The notes under the pieces were generated by a model. It made no database searches and had not been told where the DNA came from. It saw nothing but the letters and a program-made list of their open reading frames with translations. Below are positions 25,813 to 36,537 of a stretch of DNA of 64,000 bases, in pieces. The DNA comes from Glossina fuscipes. Its lineage: Eukaryota; Arthropoda; Insecta; Diptera; Glossinidae. A program made the position numbers and the translations under genes. The stretch spans positions 5,557,316 through 5,621,315 of the forward strand of contig NW_023998464.1 of assembly GCF_014805625.2 (NCBI RefSeq). Direction: 5' to 3'. Every line of letters starts with the position of its first letter. Positions within the stretch are counted from its first letter, which is position 1.

Positions 25813-26718
25813 GACGAGCAGAAATAAATTTTTGTTAAGAACGTAATAATTATTCTTGTTAAAACAAATTCCAAGGGAAGGAAGAAGCAGCAAAAACAGC
25901 ATCAGTTAAATTAAGAAACAACCAGATAGGAAAATCCAACAAATATTTTGGTTTTTATTAGAAAATTGTTGGTTTCGCTTACAATTTGCTCAGGTTTCCT
26001 AAAGAAAACTTGGAACGTTGCTATGAACATGCAAACAATTTTTTTTTTTTAGGGTAAGTTTTGAACTGTTCCTACGAAAATTGCATCTTTATATGGTAAA
26101 AAAAATATAATTTTTAATATTTTATGGTAATAATTAATTCTTGATAGTAAATCGAGATAGAAGTCAATTTTGCGGAGTTTGAACCACGTAGATCTATTTG
26201 TTGAATACTACCGCATATAAGGATTTTCAGGAAACGTGAACCTTTATATATTAAAAATCCGTAACAACTAATCGTTTATGAGGGGAGTTCGTTCGGGCAC
26301 AATCTGACACAAAAATTAAGTTGATCAAATTTAAACCACATGACTCTACTTCTGGGACCCCATTCCATATAAGGTTGCTTAGAATAATAAGCCCTTCTTT
26401 AACTTCTTAGTAGGGTCTCAACTTCATTACCGGCAGAGTGATATTTTTATAGTAGAATTCTCTAGCTTGATTAACTTTAACTGTCCGATATGATAAAACT
26501 TTGAAGGATTTTTATGCAAAAAGAAATTAGTTGAACTCAAGTGTGCACTTTTTATTCCCCACACCACTTTGGGTGCAAGCTTATATTAAGTTTATGCGGA
26601 TGCATGCAGCCAAGGGCGTTGACATAGATCTACCTTTTAAGATGCCGATTGCATATGAATTAATCCCTGACAAAATTGTGTTTCAACTTCAAACCGCAAT
26701 TTTTAATTCTGATTCTGA
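25813..26718. other. AT-rich DNA, possible old repeat at 26150-26430
   Basis: No gene seen. A stretch around 26150-26430 has words such as GTTCGTTCGGGCACA, TATAAGGATTT and TAGATCTA that also occur near R1 at 17260-17460 on the opposite strand, but the order is not clearly collinear, so it is not annotated as a copy. Confidence 0.5.
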
Positions 26719-26815
26719 GGGAATTTGGTATGTCGGTGGTTTTTCGCTCAAGAACGAGCGCAATTGAAAACCATTCGGACCAATTTTCGACTACTTCCCA
26801 TATAACGCCTTATTT
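26719..26815 (-). repeat. Interspersed repeat R1, fragment
   Basis: This matches 7302-7400 (shared AATTTGGTA.. and CGGACCA blocks). In reverse complement it matches 58375-58435 through AGGGCATCATAAGGGAGGTG (copy at 58 kb) against AAGGCGTTATATGGGAAGTA here. Confidence 0.55.
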
Positions 26816-26885
26816 TAACAAATAGGTGTTGCATGCATGCCTGTAGAGTGATGTAGAGTATTTAAAAGTGGGCCCCACTGTAGCT

Positions 26886-27000
26886 TGTTTATACTCACCG
26901 AAGGATAGACGTATATTTATTTTGTCAAAACGCTTGCAACGCCCAGAAACATGTACGTTCGTCCGTCCGCCTGTTTGACTGTGTGTTTGTCCGTCTATGT
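26886..27000 (+). repeat. Interspersed repeat R2, 5' part
   Basis: It starts TTTATACTCACCGAAGGATA and carries ATTTTGTCAAAACGCTTGCA, followed by CGCCCAGAAAC and a CGTCCGTCCG-rich tract. The same order is seen at 49701 (TATACCCG.., ATTTTGTCAAAACGTTTGTA, CGCCCAGAA) and 29231. The 3' half is not recognisable here. Confidence 0.7.
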
Positions 27001-29230
27001 AACATCTATTGAAAGCATCATCATTCGTAGACTCTAACATATAAATGTACAAATAATTGAACGCATATTCTATGGGCGATGTTGTAGGAACTGTAGAAAA
27101 ATTGAAAAAATCGACCATGCCTAACTGGGATTGAATTAATTTTGCCCTTATTTTCTTGCTCTTCTTTTCACTTATTTTCAGTTATATTGATATTCACATA
27201 CCAACGATACCACAAACATTCCGTTTCTCATTTCTCGCGTGCAAGGCTGTTCTCGATCGACTCATGTACACGCAAACTCTGTATATAATAATTTGCAGTA
27301 TCAGGGAGGCACGAATTTTTCTATGTTCTAGAAATCTTCAAGGCTATCCATATTTGAGTATCTCCATTTGAGTATCGTCGTAAGGAAGAAAGTATCGTTC
27401 GAACACACAATAATTAATCTAGTGAAACCCGTAGTAACAGGAGTAGTATCTGCTGTAATAGCGGGGTGGAAGAGAAGAGTTGTTTGCAACGTGGGCTCCC
27501 CAGTTTTCAAGGCAATTCTGCGTCACTTAATCGCCCTTTACCCCTGCAGGAGGGTCCAAGATGTGAATTTATATGCGGTCCTAACTCTCCCCCTTCAACC
27601 CTTTTAATTATTAGATGTGTATTTGGTTTAGGACCCAGAAGGTGTGTACTTGGTAGTCAGGAATTCCGCCGATGCTACAGCGACCTATGAAATTAAGAAC
27701 GGCCGTACTTTATGCATGCGAATCGGTTAGCTGCGCGGTGCTGGGCTATGTGGTCTCGATAGTTCTGATTGTAATGCTAATGGGTTGTCGGCATTACACG
27801 AGGACATAATCACACTTGCATTTGGATTGTTCATACAACAGGGACTTATTCTCTTCCCCCGGGGGTTTTAAACGGACGAGAAGAAGTATCGACCCAACAT
27901 ATTGCTATCTGTTGGTCACCACACTTATTCGCAGGTCTGATTTAAATCGCGAACCTGCGTGGAAGCTGACTGTTTAGTAAAGAAGTGGGGAAGGAGACGA
28001 CTTCCGATACCGTCGATGATTTCTCCAAGGGTTAACGCACAAAGCGCACGTTTTCTTTGCAAATATTTGCGGTGCAATCAAAAACGTGATTAAAAAAGAC
28101 ATCATTTCAAACCTATTCAATGGCAAATTGCTCTTAATGGGATCAATACGTGAATATATTTTACGTCTCACAAAATCGTGAGAAATTTATTTTATTAAAA
28201 CAAATTTTTCCATAAATTTGAAGCAAATTTTCCGACATATTTTTAGAAATTTTATATCATTTATAAGTGAATTGAATGTCATGCTTTTATAATATTTTAT
28301 GCACTTCTTGACCAGAGCATAATATAAAAATGTAAAAGCCAGTCTATTAAATTCAAAAAAACTCAGCCCGTGGCTGTATATTATAAACCCGCAAATCAGT
28401 AGGTTAACCACTTTGTAGGAAATAAAAAAAAGCTATTTTTTCTTTTCATTCAATAGATATAGATGCGGAAAAACACAGTTAAGTAAAAATTGTCAATTAC
28501 ATACACTTATATATATAATATGTATGTATTTAAATATAATAGAAACGCATTTGTGTTGCTTGGACGTATGTGTGCATGAAATTTTCTATAATGCAGTAAC
28601 AAATTTCCATATGCGGTTTTTGGCTCATGTATTTGAATGACCAAGCATTGTATCGAGAGTGGGAGGATGTAAGAGACAAAAAGAAGGAAGAGGAGTTTAA
28701 TGGGCGCTTACATGCTGCCAAAATGGAAATGGCACGAAAACACTAAAAATTTGCCCGGTATCTGTTTGTGAACATGTTTGTATATATGTATATAAGTGTT
28801 TCTGAAATGATAAGAGCAGATTTTTTATTTTTCCGTTTATTTATAGTCATGTGCATGTACATGTGTGTGCGGTCGCTGTGGCAATAGTTGGCGAAAATTT
28901 TAACAAAAATTAGTAGGTGTGTCATATGTGGCATTACAGCTTAGTGCCTATAATTCAAATGATTACATGATAACAACAACAAGAAAAACAAAAATAAAAA
29001 TACCAGCGAATAGATCGAATGTTGTTCTAAGCATTATTAACAGGACGCTTAATTTGTTTTTATTAAATATAAAATTATTAATTTAATTAACTTTCTGTTA
29101 TTGTCATTTGTCAATGGTTTATTTACATTAATTGTATATAATAAAATGATCAAAATATAAATATTTTGCATTCATTCGTTTTAAATTTGTTTGTTTATTT
29201 TTAGTTGAAAAACTGTTCAATTATATTTTT
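27001..29230. other. No supported gene; GC-richer unknown block at 27420-27990
   Basis: Between about 27420 and 27990 the composition is noticeably less AT-rich and several frames of 60-79 codons are open, which suggests an unrecognised transposon fragment or a former coding region. A very strong acceptor-like pyrimidine tract ends in CACTTATTTTCAG at about 27180. From 28000 to 29230 the DNA is AT-rich with nothing recognised. Confidence 0.45.
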
Positions 29231-29507
29231 TGCACCCACCATGATAGAATGGAGGTATCCTCATTTTGTCGAAATGTTTGCAACAGCCAGAAACAGGCTG
29301 ATTTTCTGACGTGGCTATGCCACGTATGTTCTTCTACGTGGCTGCGTAGTGTATGTTGTTGAGTCTCTCTTTCTCGTAAAAATGAAGATATGGACATTAA
29401 GTTTGGTAAAAACATTGATGGCGTATGCACGGAGATTGGCATAGTACGTGGGCCAAATTGGTCAATGACAGATTCGGCCGTAGCCGAATATCAGTTTCCC
29501 ATTTGTT
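29231..29507 (+). repeat. Interspersed repeat R2, compact copy
   Basis: The left end, GCACCCACCATGATAGAATG, leads into CATTTTGTCGAAATGTTTGC and CAGCCAGAAAC. The right end holds a perfect 7-base hairpin, ATTCGGC-CGTA-GCCGAAT (29472-29489). The left block is collinear with 26886 and 49701, and the right hairpin corresponds to decayed versions at about 50135 and 40433. No ORF of interest. Confidence 0.65.
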
Positions 29508-29576
29508 ATATTTATTGAAAATATATCCAAAAATTGATTGTTGCTTTTATTATGTATGTATAGTATATATATGAAG

Positions 29577-29596
29577 ATATATATATATATATATAT
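29577..29596. repeat. (AT)10 microsatellite
   Basis: Ten uninterrupted AT units. Confidence 0.9.
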
Positions 29597-29599
29597 TTT

Positions 29600-32500
29600 G
29601 ACGTATTAACACTACTGGATGTATTATATATTTACTTAACATCATCCATCTGTTGCTTTACTTTTCAGTTCAATGGCTACGCCTGACTAAGCATTTTCAC
29701 CCGTGTCAGCCAACTGATGGCTTGTTGAACGCTTACGTATAAAATACACATACACATACATCTCCGGATGTTCATGTTTAAATATGTATGTGCATGTTTG
29801 TTTATATATGGAAGCCTGCTAGTGTGGCAACACGTCCACTTTTTAATATTTTATGGAATTTTGTTTATGTTAATTCACTTCGTTCGACTCGGCCTGATGA
29901 CAGGATGTTGAAAATTTTCAACTTCCGTTTTTGTTCCTTTTTTTTCCCCTTATTATTAAATTGCTATAAAAAAAATTTAAATTGAGTGCCTTTATATAAA
30001 GCTTTGCTTTCGCAAAAGAGAGTGTATATGCATCCGGCAAAATAACTAATCAAATTATAAAGCGGAAGCACAAAAACAAGTCCAGTGTAAAAGCGACCGG
30101 CAAACTTTATTTAGATAAGAAATAATCATAAAATTTAGAAAAAAAAATCTTTTTTCTAGCTGTTGTAGACAACAAAAAGACCTTATATAATGTTAATTAA
30201 GAACACACTGCGTCCATGCGTAAGTTCGCTAAGAAAGTGAAGCAAGTTTTATATGCGGATGATTAATTTGAAATGTTGAGGTTACACGACGTCTCTAAAA
30301 TAGTTAAAAGCTGGCCTTGGGACCATATCAATAATCTTTGCTCGACAAGAACAGGGGGCTTTTACCTGCTCGGAACCTTAATCTTACCGATCCAAGATTC
30401 GTGCCTACTCACGCCGCTCTACCTTTATACGTTTCGCTTAATAGACTCGCTTACGGAACTCCCAATGCCTTCAATCCTTTCAAAAAGAAACAAAACGAAG
30501 TCTCCGGATGATGATTTTCTCCTTGCCTTCTTTTTGTTTTTTAATTGTTTAGATGAATGGAATAGCCCTGCTGCCGGTAACGCCAATATACATGATCAGC
30601 GGGACGGATTTTTCTTGATTTTTTGCGTTCATTTTTTTCATTTATGCTTATTTGGCTGTGAAATATTTTTTTTAATTGTTTCTTAATTGAGTTTTATGCT
30701 AACGCCAACGACAGGGCAAAACTTTCTCTTAACTTTCTCTTTTAAAATGTATTGAAAATGCAAAGATAATGCGAATGTTGACATTTTTCCTATATGACGA
30801 AATAAATTTAAAATTCGGCCCACCCCATGACAACCGCTAGGGTTTGCGTATACCTAAATGAACTGGAATTAATCTTTCCTTATTGAATTACATAAAAAGA
30901 TATGACATATTCTTATGGATGCCATAAGTAGGTGTTTTCAGCTGATAATAATAAAATGATAAAAGCAATCGTTAAAGTTTTGCGCAAAATTAAATCATAT
31001 TTAATATTCTATCTAAATACGTAAAATTAAATTCAGTAATCTGTGATAGGTAACGAACGCCTGGGATATAAGCGTAGAAAAAGGTTGCGATCGTTACAAA
31101 TCCAATGCAGCCGATTTACTTTGTCGATAAGAGGAACAAGGTTCACAAAACAAAAAAATTGGAAACAAAAGTTTATTATTTTCGTTTTAGAAGAGAATTT
31201 TTCATGCAACAGTTGCAATATAATTCGATCAGCAACCAACCAACTGAACTAGAGAAAAATTTGTAATGTGAACCCTAGTGAGATTATTATGAGATTCTTT
31301 CATATATCGGCACGACATGGAATCTTCTTCTATAACATCTACAGCTAAATATTAGAATAGCTTTCAAATTTCCAATGCATGAGAGTCATGGATTATAGGA
31401 GCCAACATCTTTTCATGACATTATAAGGGATTATTTATAATATTCTAAAATAATGTCTTTGAGGGCATACACAACCTCTTTAAAAGCCCTTTTCGACATA
31501 TTTTTGTTTGGGATATTAGGAGACAATACCAGATATTATTGCTGGAGTAACAGAACAAATTAACCAAACTTATTAAATGAAATCGTAAACGCATTTCTTC
31601 ACTATACAAAAAATTTTCATCATATTTCCACGAAATGCGTTGAAGCCACAATTCGGTGTTGGTGCAATCAACAATTGATGGGATGACAATGCTTTCGTTT
31701 TCGCTTTAATGACGTCAGTGAAAATAGGAGCAGCGAACACAAACCAGAAGAAAGAAACCCCGATTCTGCCTTGGTTACGGATGCTCTGAGAAGGTACTAC
31801 GATACCACACAAGCAATAACTCGAATATAATCTACAAAGCATTTCGAGAAGTTCTACGGAGAATAAGCAAACTCAAGGACCAAGTATTCGCAGGTGCTGT
31901 AACTGCAAGAAAACTGGTTAGTTTACCCGCGTATATTAGTCGGATTGTAAAGGAACGCGTAATAAGGCTGAACGTTGCTGCTCCTTGAACTAAAAAGAGT
32001 CAATACAGCAGGGTGTGAACTGACGCGCTATTGGCCGCAAGATTTCGACTACGAAAATTATGGAACGGTAAGAGCTTATCCGATCCAGAAACATCTAGAA
32101 AGCAGACCTTTGGTTAAGTCAGCCTATGTAAGCAGTCTTGTAGCTTGCGAAGATAACCTTGTTCCGATTGAACAATATTCTCAGAAAATTTAATAGATAA
32201 AAGGATTAAGACAAAAACGCCGGAATGCAATTTATTATTGGTTACTTGCTCCCTTTCAAAAGATTATTTGCAGAATCTGGTCGGGCAGAAAGGACTACAA
32301 AAAGTACTAAAACGCTGTACATATAAATTCTTGTAAATAACCAATTTACATATAGATCTTTTCAGAATTGTAATAAAAAACCTGCGCTGTTCCAAAAATC
32401 AAAAGACAATGATACAAACTTAATCGCGAAAATGATTGAATAAAACCTTAATTGAGAAGAAGTCATTTTAAATAGCAATATAATAAATAAATAAATAACA

Positions 32501-32714
32501 GATTCGAGGAGTGCTCAAAAAAAAGGAGAATTTTGATTTTTCTCGAAAATATTTACTTATTCACTAATACCTATTTTGTTGCCTCCAAAGAAATAGATAT
32601 AATAGAATTGAATAAATAAATGAATAAATCGTACCTCTGAATTGTGCATACCCTCTATTTTGAACCGTTTCCTGCTGGCATTGCCCGTAGTTGGTTTAAG
32701 CAATTACAGTCAAT
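29600..32714. other. No supported gene; two coding-like open frames
   Basis: A plus frame at 30273-30686 (137 codons, ATG start) and a shorter one ending at 32193 (from 31975, non-ATG start, 72 codons) have protein-like composition; the second contains CELTRYWPQDFDYENYGTVR. I recognise neither. Similar-looking but broken frames upstream of the second (about 31720-31830) hint at a decayed transposon ORF. (AATA)n-like runs at 32481-32498 and 32610-32630 could be element tails or simple repeats. Confidence 0.4.
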
Positions 32715-33600
32715 CAAAGTGTATTTATGATACTGCACTTTGTATGAACTCCAAAAAGGAAGCAACGCGTCGGTTGCATCTAAAAATTTATGTGCGGTAT
32801 TTGGAAAAGATATTGTAAATGTTCGTACTTCTCAAAGATAGTTTAGCAAATTTCGTTTCGGGGATCTAAGCCTCTAAGAAAGTGATCGATAAAGATGTTG
32901 CGATACGTGTTGGAAAATAACCCACATTTAACAAGTCGAGAAATTGCAGAAGAGTTAGGCATTCATCAAACAACTGTTAGATGATCACATTAAATCTCTT
33001 GCATATATGCTAAAGCAAAGTACATGAATAAAATACGACAGCACTTTCTCTTCAACCTATTACAGTAATTTTTAGAAGCTTCTATTATATCGCGTTCCGT
33101 GCTAAAAAAACAAGATGGGTGAGTCGGGATATTGTTTGCCCAACTATAGGGTTGGAGCTGTTGAGCCGTGACGAGTGATGAGCAATAAATGCCTTATGGT
33201 CCCAAAAGCTTCCAACTATGTGCTACTAATATCTAAGCAATATCTAAGGCAAAATGGAAATTTTAGTTGCTTCCATCGAACGAAACCGTCATTAGCATAA
33301 AGTTGGTTTCACTGCGTCAAAAAACGCTCTTCATATGTCAAAATTCCTAATGGTATGGTTTTTCGGCATAAAGAAGACCGTGTTGTTATGACAAAACTCG
33401 TACTGGGAATGTAAAATGAAATGCAGCATGATCTGCCTGCAGTCACCAAATATTATCACCTCTGATCAACACTGCCTTTTCAATGAGATGTAGCATCCTT
33501 ATAGTGATGCTTAAGAATAGATCTATTTGTGAATAGCTTCAAAAAACGAATAGTATTCCGCATGTAATTCATATTCTGCTTAAAAGATGAGAGAAGAATT
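32715..33600 (+). pseudogene. Mariner-family transposase, heavily mutated
   Basis: Translation in shifting frames gives recognisable mariner transposase segments in the right order. From 32740: LYELQKGSNA, then LCAVFGKD, VRTSQR-stop-FSKFRFGDLSL, matching the N-terminal HTH region (family pattern ICAVYGE..VR..WF.RF..GDF.L). From 32907: VLENNPHLTSREIAEELGIH, the second HTH (family: L...NP..T.REIAE.L..S...V). Near 33430-33550: NIITSDQHCLFNEM then IASKNE, matching the PSDYHLF..M..WIASKD block, which keeps the position of the third catalytic Asp of the DD34D triad. The middle, with the first two catalytic residues, is too damaged to place. Many stops and at least one frameshift exclude activity. 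I could not find paired terminal inverted repeats, so the element borders are unknown. Confidence 0.75.
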
Positions 33601-36437
33601 GGATGATACTTTATAGAAAATATTTCGCACTATTCCTATTATAATGAACATTCGATTTTGTTAAAAGGTTCGCAAAAGCTTTCCACTCCGAATACTAGAA
33701 TCTTCTATTTCTTTAACGATTGTCGTTTTGTTTTGAAATTCAAACGTACTCTGAAACAATCAATAAAGAATATATGTGAAAAGCCATTGTTTTCTACCTC
33801 GAATTTTGAAATTACGAAAATTTCTGCAAACGATGAAGTAAGAATAGAGAAAGGCAAGCACAGAAAGTTGTATACATTTTAATTGACGGACAGACATACA
33901 GGACGAAATACATTTGAAATCTTAATTCGCAGAAGGGCTTCGAATGTATGGATATTACAAGTCGAATAACAAAATGAACACATTTTAGCATATCTAGTTA
34001 CTTGTGCTGGGCATGAATAATATTTTCCATGAAATTTGCATTTCCAATAAAACCTCCAAAATTATTTTATGTAAATCTCATGAATATTTACAAAAAATAA
34101 AATACAAGCATAAAGATAACATACATTGTAGTGAACGTAAAACAGAAAATGTCATATGCTCTTAACAAGCTAAAGCTTTTTAAGCTAAACAAAATATCTC
34201 ACTAGAAAAAAATTAAAATACATATGTTTGGTATTAACAATGAAAACTTACCAAGCGTGCACAGAATTCAGTATAGACGGCAAAACTGGAAAGGTGAAAA
34301 AGGAATGTAACAATCAGTGTATTGTAAGCTTTAAAAAATTGCTGAAGCGAAAAGATTTTAGTTATCACAATAAGAATGAAACAAATATAGGTTTGAATTC
34401 AAAGAAGGTTCGATTTGAATTAAATTTTTTCTCTATTCATTTTCGCCTACAGCGTATCGTACGCGATATGCAGATATTTCAATAAAACGTTACTTTTTCT
34501 ATTAACACAAGCTCAGCAAAAGAAAAGAACAGAGAGAAAGGTGAATAGTATGAATAGTTCATGCATCTTTCGAGTCGTATGTGTGATTAATTAAGATAAG
34601 GTACGAATATTAAGTGCGTACTGAATTATCAAGACACTCGTAAGGAACGGAAAGGTACAACGGAAGTTATGCAAAAAGTCCTATTGGTATTGTGGGAAAC
34701 GGTAATTTGTAAAACCCACACCATAGCAACACTCATATCTCTGAAGCAAGCACAAAACTTACAAAACACAAAAGAACAACCGCACATCGATTAGGATCAT
34801 TACTAGTAAGAAATTTTAATGATGTTTCTACCCAATTGTGAATCGATATTCAATTTCTAATTGTCAGTAAATCATTGTCTTATATCCTGTAATCAGTACT
34901 CTTCTTGGCTTGATGCTCAGACTTAAACAGCATGAGGAAAGTTGCAGTTTTCCGTTTAAATTGTGGATAAGCAGACAAACTGATCGTGGAAATTAACATG
35001 GCAGACAGCTGGACGGAAGACGAGGCCAAGCAGGCGGATAGAAGTGGGCGGCTAAGCAAGGAGAAAGCGGACACATACAAGTTGCTTACACTGGCCAAAT
35101 CTGTACGTACGTGAATTTGGAGAGGCCTTGGTTTCATACTTCTGTTAATCGGTTGACAAACTCTTCGATAGCGCAATTTTGCATTAATTTGTACACTGAC
35201 TTCAAGTCACCGTCAAACGAAGATACACACCAACATGGTTATTGTCGTGTTTTAACACTTTTCAAAGCGATTTATCATTAAAAATATTTGCGTCTCATAA
35301 ACTGCGTGCTCATACTTGTTACGAATGATATACAATTACTTACTTATTACGAATGATATAAAATATAGAAATGAAGCGGATGTTTATAAATGAAAAAACA
35401 TAGAAAAATGTTTTTAAAAAATCCAAAGATTAATTCTCACGCACGAACGGTTGTATATTGTAGCAGCGAAAATCAATAATTATTTGTATTGGAATATTAT
35501 AATAAATAACAAATGAGGTTAAGTACTAAAGTTCAGGTGAGCTTAGTGATAAGTGATGATATAAAGTACTTGTTGAAAACGACAGAAAAACTTTTAATAT
35601 TCAAATATTACTTTTTATTAAATTATAATGATTTGTGACAAATCCGTAAGCTATGGAAACATAAAATTACACTGCAATTACGCCCAAAAATTTGTTGTTG
35701 TTATGTTGCATAGCCGTTCGTATATAAATTTTTATATAAGTTATGCAAGTTACAACCTTATATATCTCGTAGCATATAATGTTTCTATTCTTTGAATGAT
35801 TATGAAGTTTAAATGTTATTTAACTCGTCAGTCTACGCTGATGAATATATTGCCATTTCTACATCAGCCTCCTTGTACAATGCTGCTACGGGTGAAGAAG
35901 GAGGAGGTAGAGCGCTTGGTAAGAGTAAGATCAATTTCTACCTCAGCAATGTAGAAAATTTTTGGATTAGATAAGTGTAACTATTATTAAGAAATTTCTA
36001 GAGGCTTTTTGATCGACGGAACAAGTCGAAGTGTTCATTCCTTTCGAATTGCTAAACCGCACATCTTGAACGTTAGCTGCAATCGAAGCAAACCATTGTG
36101 AGATTACATTGCGATCGAAGTGATCGAATTGCTTCGGTGATACCCTAATCTAGCAAGTAAATGGCCCGATTTTGGCTATAACCTACGAAGAGAATTCCGA
36201 TCAATCGTAACGAGGTTAAGAATGAAAAAAGTAGTCAAAGTTTGAAAATTGTGGGTATAGAAAAATGGAGCGGATCGTCGAGCCGAATCGGTCAAGTGAA
36301 GACATTTATTTCCTAAAATAACAAGCTTTTGATATATTTCTTTCCATGAGTATGAAGGATTGCTCGATATCTGACTTTTTTATTGGTAAAAGGGTTATGC
36401 CGCCATCATTAACTTGTATATGTAACAAACTGAAAAT
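33601..36437. other. AT-rich DNA without a recognisable gene
   Basis: Open frames reach 98 codons (34880-35176, minus) with Ser/Leu-rich, unrecognised products. TTACGAATGATATA occurs twice about 31 bases apart near 35322-35366. Nothing else is seen. Confidence 0.5.
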
Positions 36438-36537
36438 NNNNNNNNNNNNNNNNNNNNNNNNNNNNNNNNNNNNNNNNNNNNNNNNNNNNNNNNNNNNNNN
36501 NNNNNNNNNNNNNNNNNNNNNNNNNNNNNNNNNNNNN
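36438..36537. other. Assembly gap, 100 N
   Basis: Exactly 100 N, a conventional placeholder for a gap of unknown size between contigs. Confidence 0.98.

Noticed and set aside
26150..26430. Possible further R1 copy on the minus strand
   Set aside because: It shares several words with 17260-17460, but not in a consistent order, so a collinear match could not be supported by eye.
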